Part shown: one piece after another, positions 52,701 through 60,475 of the stretch
How the letters are laid out: every line of letters starts with the position of its first letter
How positions within the stretch are numbered: position 1 is the stretch's first letter
Assembly (NCBI GenBank): GCA_963734295.1
Contig: CAVTGS010000014.1
Span: 1 to 64,000 of the forward strand
Length of the DNA stretch: 64,000 bases
Direction: 5' to 3'
Origin: JAEUMW01 sp963734295
Lineage (GTDB): Bacteria > Pseudomonadota > Gammaproteobacteria > Burkholderiales > JAEUMW01
Notes under the pieces: generated by a model
The model's input: the letters and a program-made list of their open reading frames with translations, nothing else
Told to the model about the DNA's origin: nothing
The model's database searches: none
Made by a program: the position numbers and the translations under genes

Positions 52701-53867
52701 TTCGGCTTCGAACTGGCTGTAGCGCCCACTCAGCTGCGCGGCCTCCATGTACTGTGCAATTGCACCGCTCGCCTTGAACAGGAACTCGTTCGAAGCGAGC
52801 GCGCCGCCGTCGAAGGCAAGTCCACCCGCCAATTCGGTAAAGAGCTCGTGCTCGAAACCATCCGCCTGGACGTAGTAGGCCTGCAGGCCGAGGACGATGA
52901 GCGCCTGATTGAGGTTAGCGTCGCCCGTCGCAAACGATCCGGCGCAGCCAATGCGCTGCATGTCCGTCGCAAAGTGCCCGAGCATCCTGGTGGGCGCCTG
53001 CGTACTGCCCGGCACGCCGTGTTCATGGCGAAGCAGGTGGTCCAACAGGTTGCGTTCGCTCTCGTCCAGGTCAAAGCGGAACAGGTTAGGATCGGACATC
53101 AAGGAGATCAACCGGGGCAACGCCATCGAGGCGCTCTTGAACGCCTCCGACCGCAGTGCGACGAGCAGCGACATGCTGTGAAGATCAATTGGGGTTGCAC
53201 CGCTCGCCCCATGCCGAATCACTTCGACGGTCGGGCCGATGCGGCCCAACGGAAACGGTCCGATCGACAGGATCTCGCCCGCGACGCTGTAGTCGCTCAC
53301 CCGGCTCTGGCGCGTGCCAAAGTTGCCCGCATTGAAGCCTCTGAGCGTGTTGCGGATCGCCTGCACGGCCGGGTCCGCACCATCGCCGAAGCCGGCGGCT
53401 GCGAGCGAGTCGAGCAGTGCACTGCGATTCGCTTCGGAGGCAGACGCCTTGAACGGCGCCTGATCGAACGTCACCGCCGGCCGGTCGAAGAACACGCCCA
53501 GCAGCGAAGCCAGCCCGCCGCCGAGGGAGTGCCCGGTGAAGGTTATCTGCGCATCGGGGTTGTCCTTGACGATCCGCGCGTACAGCGCCGCGGCCTGCTC
53601 GAGCGGATTCGAGATCCAGCCAAGAGCTGCGCTCGCGTTCGTGAGCCAGTCCTGCCATTCGTCGGTGCCGGTAAAGGCGATGACAAACTCGTTTGCTCCG
53701 CGTTTGAAGACGGTGTACTCGAAGCCTGTGTTGGCATCCCGGTCTGTACTTATCGCATCCCACCTCGCCCCGAATGGGGCAAAGAGTCTGTTCTGTGGGT
53801 TCCGCGCCCATCGGTACGCGGCAGCGGACATCAGGGCATATTGAGTCGCCGTTTCTTGATCCATCAT
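46725..53867 (-). CDS. Giant RTX (hemolysin-type calcium-binding) protein with N-terminal lipase domain
   Basis: 2380 residues from MMDQETATQYALMSAAAYRW. The N-terminal alpha/beta hydrolase of the class 3 lipase type has FVIAFTGTDEWQDWL and TFTGHSLGGGLASLLG (Ser114). From about residue 432 on, several blocks of GGxGxDxxx nonapeptides such as LIGGRGDDVLLGGAGLDRLL and YLDGGAGNDFLYG alternate with non-repeat spacers, including YTLTGDLELLDDD and NLEHLTLTGSADIDATGNGLA. No signal peptide: RTX proteins leave by type I secretion using a C-terminal signal, but no HlyB/D genes are in the window. Calcium-dependent extracellular lipase is the expected role. The start overlaps the lipoprotein stop (ATGA) behind GAGGAGGAA. 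Confidence 0.93.
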   Translation of the reverse strand: MMDQETATQYALMSAAAYRWARNPQNRLFAPFGARWDAISTDRDANTGFEYTVFKRGANEFVIAFTGTDEWQDWLTNASAALGWISNPLEQAAALYARIVKDNPDAQITFTGHSLGGGLASLLGVFFDRPAVTFDQAPFKASASEANRSALLDSLAAAGFGDGADPAVQAIRNTLRGFNAGNFGTRQSRVSDYSVAGEILSIGPFPLGRIGPTVEVIRHGASGATPIDLHSMSLLVALRSEAFKSASMALPRLISLMSDPNLFRFDLDESERNLLDHLLRHEHGVPGSTQAPTRMLGHFATDMQRIGCAGSFATGDANLNQALIVLGLQAYYVQADGFEHELFTELAGGLAFDGGALASNEFLFKASGAIAQYMEAAQLSGRYSQFEAEAFAASMKVKERWYLATDSDRPLVANAGSASALMLGASLSDYLEGGANHDLLIGGRGDDVLLGGAGLDRLLGGDGHDLLAGGADADDLFGGAGNDTYLLGTADPGTDRIKDREGSNRILYGEQAVRLLFKNGSVWEFDGLRAQVGDDLTISRADGAGVVAVIEGWWAGDFGIRLKDAPVVPTTTYTLTGDLELLDDDPSTPGIQPVGDGFGNYVRDANAAFPDRADIFYGRESGDLIDPRGGDDRVYAKGGADWVKAGSGRDFVDAGAGEDLVETGADSDIGIGGAGSDQLFAQERIDIAAAIAAGRSGSGSGQKGDWLTGGRGDDIVIGAAGDDVLFGGGEEDLIVGGAGDDTIDGDDDYIAMSFDWSVTSVSGNVYDAFYQPINVVDYSPDVGGSDTIYAGAGNDRVFGLQGDDIVYGEGGEDTISGDDGDDMLFGGEDSDRITGDYGRYAYAANGARIAQGDDYLDGGAGNDFLYGDGGRDILFGGAGIDYLDGDAEYLDTADQGDDTLDGGADTDVLFGRGGRDMLLGGAGDDLLFGGAHGDTIDGGAGADYAEGGEGNDTVLGGADGDTLYGDGGADSLDGGAGEDRLYGGEGEDTLVGGAGADQFVGGAGKDRFPDARILDGDAILDVERNEVVALADVGSAAGLNATSAIRDGAAGVLIKADAADTTGLFVQGGLTQLDALDPTFELGDGNRISHSALMDQVFTADVTLVGTPIGDLLKGYAGNDTLQGLAGDDRLVGGAGADLLEGGEGNDELIGGAGIDTLRGDAGDDTYTIDASDFVDEAPGAGFDTVVANFSATLGESLEALRLAGSEALDATGNAEPNTLVGNDAANVLAGLGGDDTLLGNGGNDTLTGGIGDDYLAGGAGDDTYCLSPGDGSDTLEDDAGVNVVSFRTGIGVSSLAADTYLGDDGATYLAVAYGDRGDALAIRDGLLGAVSEYRFADGAVLAHRDLLDTLGPLAIDGSAAHETIAGANAADTIDGRGGDDVIYGGGAGDVLIGGAGDDRLYGEAGGDTLDGGPGNDWLVGGAGEDSYVLAWGTGADRIEEDGLDASHLRLGPAIGFDDIVAMRDGNDLTLALRGVASSAITLADYFVSQRAWDLTSASGATRLLADVLAASPSAPADPIAAASAAFEARIKAEYFASLGAAGFAGDGADEFCSAFTVASETGVHTTYSRYAVRTVQQASDASFIQRISAPFESETHTQWSASELRVVAPSPGARGVANALAQTDSGWRFVPASAIAPAITMSATGIAVSRAAGDYSTLQASSLQGFWVPDASGPIEVPALPVPVQNVVRITSSVTYESAHLNIEAIRGGAESNSIRTGDYSVVDGGAGADFIYVYDDPGYLLADTGRGYGRLGSLLYGNEGDDRLEGGAGNDILIGGAGDDTLSGGAGADTYARVGEGSDSITDTGEDLDRYRQSYFDVANFSDLEVREAGGGRFLDTVAFAEYGLSGEVWMFFESPQAGLEFVLRDLEESLATDRDIYASLLAWDGTGAAPTYYGQTAEEVRRRIEQCEAEIAWEQSRYRERFVYVEPLPPLPVIAGNDHAAIEPYYGSAVWVDRVALAEKWRPDTLVVSTSEAGGEPGFLHLDHPDGDHVTIVLARAADPIGTGVEVIGFADGTELTIRQVLARATATGNLVGADGYDELLGGTGPEVLAGRGGDDYLAGDGGNDTLLGGPGVDTLRGGAGDDTYYVSTGDTVTERAHEGIDVVYAGVSWTLGRNLEHLTLTGSADIDATGNGLANVLTGNSGNNWLDGKGGADTMAGGAGDDTYVVAQTADVVIESAGAGLDTVRSSVGYTLGEHLEHLTLTGTKAIHGTGNALANVLTGNNAHNKLTGGAGDDRLAGLAGADTLVGGLGNDTYVLGLGDGTDTLVENDSTLGNSDRAMFLGGVANDQIWLRRTGNNLEASIIGTSDAFVLRDWYRGAAYRVERFQTIDGDKTLLEANVQALVDAMAAFAPPAPGITTLPLDYQTALNPVIAANWL

Positions 53868-54502
53868 TTCCTCCTCGCGCGTTCCTGGAGCTTGAAGTCC
53901 TCCCAGCAAACCTCGACCCCTTTCGTCCCGCTCCGGTAGATGTTGCTCACGTAGTCGGGAAGTCCCGGGTTCAGGAGCTTGGCTTGCTCGGCGGAGATGT
54001 AGCCACTCGCCACCGCCGAGCGATGACTCCCTGACCCCGGATAGGTCAGATTGCGCCGAGTAATCTCTGCGGGAAAATCCTCCACCGTGATCCGCTGCCA
54101 CGCATTCCCTGCATACTTGAAGAAGACGTACGGCGGGATCGGTCGGCCCCACTTGTCGTAGTCGTCGCAGAGCTTAGGCGTCGCCGAGATGTACCAGATG
54201 CCCGCGATCAGCCCGACCGCTTGGGGATTGAGCCCCATCGCCTCCCACCGCGAAGTCCACTTACCCGCAGACAAAGGCACCCTCAGGATGTTGCCCTTCA
54301 CGGGCGCGCCTAACGTGATATCCGATAGCTCTCTATCCAACGGATTGCCGAGCACCTGCTGCCGCTCCACGACCGCCTTGCTGCCGTCGTACAGCACCAC
54401 CTCTTCCTTCCAGGTGGGTCCGCTCGCGCAGCCCGTAACCGGCAAACCCAGCGCCAACGCCACGACCCACCAAAATCGCCGCATGCTCTTCAACGTTGTC
54501 AT
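53864..54502 (-). CDS. Lipoprotein of unknown function coupled to the RTX lipase
   Basis: 212 residues from MTTLKSMRRFWWVVALALGL with lipobox LPVTGC, so anchored in the inner or outer membrane. The mature part: TWKEEVVLYDGSKAVVERQQ, KWTSRWEAMGLNPQAVGLIA, CDDYDKWGRPIPPYVFFKYA and GVEVCWEDFKLQERARRK. I recall similar lipoproteins in several copies in betaproteobacterial genomes, but no function. Ribosome site GGAAGGGG ahead of the ATG. The 4-base overlap with the RTX gene suggests fixed co-production: immunity, surface retention or folding help are possible. Confidence 0.82.
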   Translation of the reverse strand: MTTLKSMRRFWWVVALALGLPVTGCASGPTWKEEVVLYDGSKAVVERQQVLGNPLDRELSDITLGAPVKGNILRVPLSAGKWTSRWEAMGLNPQAVGLIAGIWYISATPKLCDDYDKWGRPIPPYVFFKYAGNAWQRITVEDFPAEITRRNLTYPGSGSHRSAVASGYISAEQAKLLNPGLPDYVSNIYRSGTKGVEVCWEDFKLQERARRK

Positions 54503-55052
54503 CACTTTCCCCTTCCGGAAGTTCCTCGACCGATCGGGCCCACGAGCGCTGCGCCGTCGGGGCAGTGTCGGCATAGTCGGACGCCCTCTCGACGTAACCC
54601 TTGCGGCCGCCGCCGCAGTGGACAGCACCCTCCGTGCCGGACCCGAGTGCATTGGGAAGGGGTCATCTTGGACGGAACCGCGGGCCCCAACGGCATCATC
54701 AGGCGACCCGACATCAAGATGGGCTGGAGGACGTCTGCGATAGTCGGCCGCTGCTCCGCCCGGAGTCCACTTATTGATCGGGGAAAGCTGTTCAAACAAA
54801 CGGAACCACTTCTGTGGTGGTCGGCCGCGACGGACAATAGAGCGACTGCAGACACTTCTCTTACGGTCTTATCCTCCCTCCTCCCAGAGTCGATCCGCTT
54901 TCCGATTGCCCGCCGCGTTCCTTCTTCGTATCCTTTACCCCGGCGTGCGGTCCTGATCGCTGAAAGAATGCGATCGCGACGCACGCTTCGTAGCGACGCA
55001 CGATAATCTGCGCCGGTGCCAGCGGTAGATGCCGGCGGACACGGAGGCGAGG
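54503..55052. other. Divergent promoter region between the lipoprotein and SDR genes
   Basis: No gene is supported in these 550 bases; the open frames on both strands lack family features. It must hold the promoters of the lipoprotein-RTX pair (leftward) and the SDR gene (rightward). Its right third contains one copy of a diverged repeat shared with the region ahead of glgX. Confidence 0.5.
54895..54987 (+). repeat. Diverged intergenic repeat, copy A
   Basis: Shares the exact 14-mer TTTCCGATTGCCCG (54899-54912), then TTCTTCG, TATCCTT, CGTGC, and CGCGACGC in the same order and near-identical spacing with 56678-56770, in the same orientation. Lies about 70-160 bases ahead of the SDR gene. Confidence 0.5.
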
Positions 55053-55805
55053 ATGGATCTATGGGCATGCCCGGCGGTGGTCACCGGGGCAGCATCGGGT
55101 CTGGGCGCCGAGACGGCGCGCTATCTCGCCGAGGCGGGTGCCAAGGTGACGGTGATCGACATCGACGCTGCCGGCGTGCAGAAAGTCGCCGACGAGATCG
55201 GCGGTCTCGCCATCCCCTGTGACGTCGCGGATTCCCTGTCCGCGGAAAATGCCGTCGCCAAGGCGCGCGATGCCCATGGGGCGGCGCGAGTGCTCGTCCA
55301 CTGCGTGGGTCGCGGTCACTCCGAGCCGATCGTCGGCGCCAACGGCCCGATACCGCTCGACGACTTCCGCCAGCTGGTCGAGGTGAACCTGATCTCGACA
55401 TTCAACATGATGCGGCTCGCCGCTGCCGACATGGCGCAATTGCAGCCGCTGGCCGAGGGCGAGCGCGGCGTCATCCTGTCGACGGCTTCGGTCTCGGCCT
55501 ACGAGGGGCAGAGCGGCGAGGCGGCCTATGCCGCCTCCAAGGGAGGTGTCGTCAGCATGATCCTGCCTGCCGCCCGCGAGCTCGGCCCCCTGGGCATTCG
55601 CGTCGTCGGCATCGCGCCCGGGCTGTTCGGCACGCAGACGCTGTTCACCATGGAAAAAAACCTCGATTCCCGGCTCGCGCACCAGATCCCTTTTCCGCAC
55701 CGCTTCGGCGATCCCGCCGAGTTCGCCATGCTGGTCCTGCATGTCTTGAAGAATGTCATGATCAACGGCACCGTGCTGCGCCTCGACGGCGGCCACCACC
55801 GCTGA
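55053..55805 (+). CDS. Short-chain dehydrogenase/reductase, 3-hydroxyacyl-CoA dehydrogenase type II-like
   Basis: 250 residues from MDLWACPAVVTGAASGLGAE, behind GGAGGCGAGG. NAD site TGAASGLG; catalytic SASVSAYEGQSGEAAYAASK (Ser, Tyr-x3-Lys); GIRVVGIAPGLFGTQTLF and the end VMINGTVLRLDGGHHR, as in HSD10-like enzymes acting on short hydroxyacyl-CoA or steroids. The start is set by domain start and ribosome site. Confidence 0.85.
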   Translation: MDLWACPAVVTGAASGLGAETARYLAEAGAKVTVIDIDAAGVQKVADEIGGLAIPCDVADSLSAENAVAKARDAHGAARVLVHCVGRGHSEPIVGANGPIPLDDFRQLVEVNLISTFNMMRLAAADMAQLQPLAEGERGVILSTASVSAYEGQSGEAAYAASKGGVVSMILPAARELGPLGIRVVGIAPGLFGTQTLFTMEKNLDSRLAHQIPFPHRFGDPAEFAMLVLHVLKNVMINGTVLRLDGGHHR

Positions 55806-55844
55806 GCCGGCGACACGTCGCGCGCGCGAACGCAAGGGGCTGCC

Positions 55845-56667
55845 GTGAGCAAGACGCTGGTGCTGCACCTCGTCTCCCATGCCTCGGGCGAGCTGGTGGA
55901 GATGCTCGCGCGTAACGCCGTCGCCCAGCTCGAAGGGGTCCGGGTCGAGCGGCGACTGTGGAAGATGGTCCGCCGACTCGGTCAGGTCCCCGAGATTCTG
56001 GGCGAAATCGCCAACTCTCCCGGCTACTGCCTGCACAGCATCAGCCACACCGACGTCCGCGAGGCCCTCGAACAGGGTTGCCACCGTCTCGGCGTTGCCT
56101 TGCCAGTTCGCGCTCGAACCCCTGATCAGCAGACTAGCCGTGCACGCAAGCGCGGACGTGCAGTTTCACACCAGTTCGGGGGACGTCTTCGACGAGGACT
56201 ACTACCGCCGTGTCGAGGCCATGAAATACGCGCTGGCCCACGATGACGGCATCGCCAGCGATGATCTCGACACTGCCGATGTCATCCTCGTGGGTGTGTC
56301 GCGCGCAACCAAGACGCCGACCTGCATGTATCTGGCCTCGCGCGGAATCAAAGCCGCGAACGTGCCGCTGGTGCCGGGCGCACCCCTCCCGGCGGGGGTC
56401 ATGAACGCGCACTCGCCGCTCGTCGTGGGGCTGATCGTCGACGCAGGGCGACTGGCGCTGATCCGCGCCGCCCGTCTGCAGGCGCTGCAGCAGGACGCGA
56501 GCACCGACTACACCGACGTCGATGCCCTGCGCAAGGAGGTGCTGGAAGCGCGGCGCTTGTTCATCCTTCGCGGCTGGCCGATCATCGATGTCACCCATCG
56601 ATCGATCGAGCAGGCGGCGGCGATGATCATCCAGATGCTCAAGGCGCGCACCGGCGATCATGGCTAG
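55845..56667 (+). CDS. ppsR: Pyruvate phosphate dikinase / PEP synthase regulatory protein, frame-broken
   Basis: About 273 residues: GTG start with SKTLVLHLVSHASGELVEML; a frame break near 56103; then FALEPLISRLAVHASADVQF, the P-loop GVSRATKTPTCMYLASRG and LFILRGWPIIDVTHRSIEQ. The family is a bifunctional kinase/pyrophosphorylase that switches PPDK or PEP synthase off and on at the pyruvate-PEP step. It looks closer to the PPDK-regulating subgroup, but this is not certain. No ppdK or ppsA is in the window. Confidence 0.85.
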
Positions 56668-56677
56668 TGTCGCCAAA

Positions 56678-56770
56678 CCGATTTCCGATTGCCCGTCCCT
56701 CTCTTTCTTCGTTATCCTTGCGCCCGACGTGCCGACCTGGTCGCCGAAGAAGCTTCTCGCGACGCGCGCC
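56678..56770 (+). repeat. Diverged intergenic repeat, copy B
   Basis: Matches 54895-54987 (14-mer TTTCCGATTGCCCG at 56682-56695 and following blocks). It begins 10 bases after the ppsR stop and lies within the 180-base gap ahead of glgX. Confidence 0.5.
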
Positions 56771-56846
56771 TCCTGACCGAGGCATCTCGCCTTGCCACGC
56801 CTGCCGCCGCCGCAGGTCCTGCGCCCACCTCCTCGACCCACGCCGC

Positions 56847-59111
56847 GTGTTACCGAGTTGTCAGTCATCGACGCACAAGCCGCCGATCACGGCCGTCTGG
56901 CCGGGTGAATCCCACCCGCTCGGCGCGACCTGGGACGGTGCGGGCGTCAACTTCGCCCTCTTCTCGGCACACGCGGAGAAAGTGGAGCTGTGCCTCTTCG
57001 ACTACAGCGGCCGCCGTGAGATGCAGCGCATCGAGATCGAGTCGTGCACGGGCGGCGTCTGGCACTGCTACCTGCCGCAGGCCGCTCCCGGGATGCTCTA
57101 CGGGTACCGCGTCCACGGACCGTACCGCCCGCACGAAGGTCACCGCTTCAATCCGCACAAGCTGCTGATCGATCCCTACGCCAAGGCGCTCGTTGGCGAG
57201 ATCCGGTGGAGCGACGCGCATTTCGGTTATCGCATCGGCCACGAGCAGGCCGACCTGTCCTTCGATCTGCACGACGATGCGCATGCCATGCCGAAGTGCC
57301 GCGTGATCGATCCGTCGTACAACTGGGAGGACGATGCACCGCTGCGCATCCCGTGGCAGGACACGGTGATCTACGAGCTGCACGTGAAGGGCTTCACCAT
57401 GAATCACCCGGGCGTGCCGCCGGAGCTGCGCGGCACGTACCTCGGGCTCGCCGCCGCGCCGGCGATCGACCACCTGAAGCGCCTCGGCGTGACGGCCGTG
57501 GAGCTGATGCCGGTGCACGCATTTGCCGACGACCGCCATCTGGTGGAGCGGGGGCTGCGCAACTACTGGGGCTACAACACGCTCGCCTTCTTCGCGCCGG
57601 AGCCGCGTTACGCCGCCACTGGCCACGTCTCCGAGTTCAAGACGATGGTGAAGACGCTGCATGCCGCGGGCATCGAGATCATCCTCGACGTGGTCTACAA
57701 CCACACGGCCGAAGGCAGCCACCTCGGCCCGACGCTCTCCCTGCGCGGCATCGACAACGCGACCTACTACCGGCTGGTGCCCGGCGATGCCCGCCACTAC
57801 ATGGACTTCACCGGCTGCGGCAACACGCTCGACACGGTCAACCCGCGCGTGCTCGAGCTGGTCCGGGACAGCCTGCGCTATTGGGTGGAGGAGATGCACG
57901 TCGACGGCTTCCGCTTCGATCTCGCGGTCGCGCTGGCTCGCGGAAGGCACGACGTGGAGATGCAAGGCGCGTTCATGGAGGCGGTCACCCGCGACCCCGT
58001 GCTCTCGCAGGTGAAGCTGATCGCCGAGCCCTGGGATCTCAACCCCGGGGGGTATCAGTTGGGCGGTTTCCCGAAGGGCTGGGCGGAATGGAACGACCGC
58101 TACCGCGATACGGTGCGTGCCTTCGGGAAGGCCCACGGCGCAGCCATCGGGGAGTTCGCGACGCGCTTCACCGGATCGAGCGACCTCTACGAGTGGAACG
58201 ACCGCAAGCCCCACGCGAGCATCAACTTCGTCTGCGCGCACGACGGCTTCACCCTGCACGACCTCGTGAGCTACAACGACAAGCACAACGAGGCCAATCT
58301 CGAGGACAACCGGGACGGAGCCAACCACAACCTGAGCTGGAACTGCGGCGTGGAGGGCGAGACCGACGATCCCGCGATCAACGCGCTGCGCAGACGCCAG
58401 AAGCGCAACTTCCTCGCGGTGCTCCTGCTCTCGCAGGGCGTGCCGATGCTGCTTGCCGGCGACGAGATGGGGCGCACGCAGGGCGGCAACAACAATGCGT
58501 ATTGCCAGGACAACGAGATTTCCTGGCTTAACTGGAATCTGCGGGCAGAAGACCGCGAACTGACGGAGTTCGTTCGCCGCTTGATCCGGCTGCGCGGCCA
58601 ACATCCCGTCCTGCGCCGGGGCGAGTACTTCCAGGGACACCCCGTGCGCGACGACGGGATGAAGGGAATCACGTGGCTCCGGCCGGATGGCCACGAGATG
58701 AGCGCGGAGGCGTGGCTCCATTCGCACGCGCGCTGCGTCGGCATCCATCTCGTCGGGGAGCGACCGCCGGAGCCTGCACACGGCCGCCGGGTCCGGCCAT
58801 TGGCGAAGCTCTGGAAGTGGTTTCAGCGAGTGGCGCAGGGCGGGGTCGAACGCGGCGCGGCAGGACGCGCCGCTGCCGACCAGAGGTTCCTGATTCTGGT
58901 GAACGCGCATCACGAAACGATCCGGTTCGTGATTCCGCGCTTTCACGATCGTGTGGGTTGGTCACCGGTGGTCGACACCTACTTCGAGAATGGCCCGCGG
59001 CCGCACACGCGCGTCGAGGCCGGCCAATCCTACGAGCTGCATGGGCGGTCGCTCGCGGTTCTGGGGACCGTGCGACGGCGGAGATGGCTGTCGATCGGTC
59101 TGCGGCGGTGA
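56847..59111 (+). CDS. glgX: Glycogen debranching enzyme
   Basis: About 754 residues from a GTG at 56847; the frame is open further upstream but into repeat DNA. N-terminal CBM48 (PLGATWDGAGVNFALFSAHA). GH13 motifs EIILDVVYNHTAEGSHLG, DGFRFDLAVALARG, KLIAEPWDLNPGGYQLG and VCAHDGFTLHDLVSYNDKHN, and NGGNNN-like AYCQDNEISWLNW. Removes limit-dextrin branches from glycogen and supplies linear maltodextrins, the substrate of TreY encoded 16 kb away. A roughly 30-residue insert (about 650-690, WKWFQRVAQGGVERGAAGRA) is unusual. Confidence 0.95.
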   Translation: MLPSCQSSTHKPPITAVWPGESHPLGATWDGAGVNFALFSAHAEKVELCLFDYSGRREMQRIEIESCTGGVWHCYLPQAAPGMLYGYRVHGPYRPHEGHRFNPHKLLIDPYAKALVGEIRWSDAHFGYRIGHEQADLSFDLHDDAHAMPKCRVIDPSYNWEDDAPLRIPWQDTVIYELHVKGFTMNHPGVPPELRGTYLGLAAAPAIDHLKRLGVTAVELMPVHAFADDRHLVERGLRNYWGYNTLAFFAPEPRYAATGHVSEFKTMVKTLHAAGIEIILDVVYNHTAEGSHLGPTLSLRGIDNATYYRLVPGDARHYMDFTGCGNTLDTVNPRVLELVRDSLRYWVEEMHVDGFRFDLAVALARGRHDVEMQGAFMEAVTRDPVLSQVKLIAEPWDLNPGGYQLGGFPKGWAEWNDRYRDTVRAFGKAHGAAIGEFATRFTGSSDLYEWNDRKPHASINFVCAHDGFTLHDLVSYNDKHNEANLEDNRDGANHNLSWNCGVEGETDDPAINALRRRQKRNFLAVLLLSQGVPMLLAGDEMGRTQGGNNNAYCQDNEISWLNWNLRAEDRELTEFVRRLIRLRGQHPVLRRGEYFQGHPVRDDGMKGITWLRPDGHEMSAEAWLHSHARCVGIHLVGERPPEPAHGRRVRPLAKLWKWFQRVAQGGVERGAAGRAAADQRFLILVNAHHETIRFVIPRFHDRVGWSPVVDTYFENGPRPHTRVEAGQSYELHGRSLAVLGTVRRRRWLSIGLRR

Positions 59112-59121
59112 GCGCGGTGTC

Positions 59122-60285
59122 TCAGAAGGCGAGGTCCACCCACACCGCGTGATGATCGGACGCCTGAAAGCGCTCGCCCGTCACCGTATCGAATGCCTTC
59201 CACGTCCGGGGCGCGTAGTGACCGCGGCGCTCGATCCCCGCGTTCCTGGCGGCCGCCGAGACCGCCGGCGACATCAGCAGATAATCGAACTGCTGCTTGC
59301 CGGTTTCGTAAGTGCCCAGGCGCTTGCCGGAAGGGTCGATCGCAGCCGCGAATTGCGCCACCGCGTCCGTCAGGTCGCGATGCGTCGTAAGGGGTGCCAG
59401 CCCGCGCGATTCCGGAGTGTCGTTGAGGTCGCCCGCCACGATCATGTGGGTGAAGCCCTGCGCCGTGCGGTCATCGAAAATCCTCTTCACCTGTGTCGCC
59501 TGGGGCAGACGGCGTTTGAGTCCGCTCGGGTCGCTGCCCTTGCTCGTGAAGTGGTTCGCCATCACGACCAGGGGTGGCCCCGCACGGGGGATCTCGACGA
59601 AATACTCGGCGCAGTCGCGCGAGAAGATCGGCGGCGCGCCCGGCACGTCGAAGATATGGGTGCTGATGTCGAGGATCGGATGCCGCGACAGGATGGCGAC
59701 ATCGATGCCGCGTGAATCATTGCCGTCGATGAGCAGGATGTAGGGATAGGCCCGGCGGCCGGTCGTGGCGAGGATCGGCGCCAGGAGCGCGTCGTGGAAC
59801 TGCGCGAGCGACGGTCGATCCTCGATCTCGCACAGCACCTGGATGTCGGCGTCCACCGCCGCGATCACCCGTGCCGTGTTGAGGATGGCCTGGTCCCTGA
59901 TCTCACTCGTCTTGAGCTCGATCCAGCCGACCCAGTCCGCGCGTCCGTTCGCCGCCACCGTCACCGTGTCGCCCTGGCGCTTCAGCAACTGCCCGCGGAT
60001 CTTCCGCAACTCGAGGTACCTGTTCTTCGGGCGCGTGGCCGTCAACCGATGCTTGCCCATCAACTCCAGGATGCGGTCCTTGTCGTCGGCCGAATACGAC
60101 GGCTTCTCGAAGATCGCGTTGAGCTCGTGGAAGGCGTCGAGGTAGGGCTGGCCCTGCGCGTTGTCGTCGAGATTCATCGCGAGCGGCCGGTCGAAGAGAT
60201 TCTCGCAGTTGAAGGTGGCGACGCGGAGATGGGCAGGGTTCGTGCGCGGGACGATGTCGGCGGCGTAATCGGGCTGTGTGGGCAT
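59122..60285 (-). CDS. Endonuclease/exonuclease/phosphatase (EEP) family protein
   Basis: 387 residues from MPTQPDYAADIVPRTNPAHL. EEP motifs: LRVATFNCENLFDRP, VLCEIEDRPSL, NDSRGIDVAILSRHPI, MANHFTSKG, VAGDLNDTPESRG and ERFQASDHHAVWVDL. A metal-dependent phosphodiesterase fold used by nucleases and phospholipases. No signal peptide. Target unknown. Converges on glgX. Confidence 0.87.
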   Translation of the reverse strand: MPTQPDYAADIVPRTNPAHLRVATFNCENLFDRPLAMNLDDNAQGQPYLDAFHELNAIFEKPSYSADDKDRILELMGKHRLTATRPKNRYLELRKIRGQLLKRQGDTVTVAANGRADWVGWIELKTSEIRDQAILNTARVIAAVDADIQVLCEIEDRPSLAQFHDALLAPILATTGRRAYPYILLIDGNDSRGIDVAILSRHPILDISTHIFDVPGAPPIFSRDCAEYFVEIPRAGPPLVVMANHFTSKGSDPSGLKRRLPQATQVKRIFDDRTAQGFTHMIVAGDLNDTPESRGLAPLTTHRDLTDAVAQFAAAIDPSGKRLGTYETGKQQFDYLLMSPAVSAAARNAGIERRGHYAPRTWKAFDTVTGERFQASDHHAVWVDLAF

Positions 60286-60475
60286 GGCAGACTCACGGTC
60301 CAAACGGGACCGAGCAAGTGTGGCGATCTTTGCATGTCGCCGTAAGGTGAATATTCACGGCAGCTTGCCCGAAGCCTATTGCGGTTCCCCGGCGCGTCGT
60401 CGCGGCAGTGATGCAGGCTTCGCGTTCCGGTAGCAGCGCGGCCGCTCGCTTCATGGTTTCCGTGCACGCCGCAGG

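Noticed and set aside
54647..55006. A 119-codon frame between the lipoprotein and SDR genes
   Set aside because: It has no family features; its only notable part coincides with the intergenic repeat.
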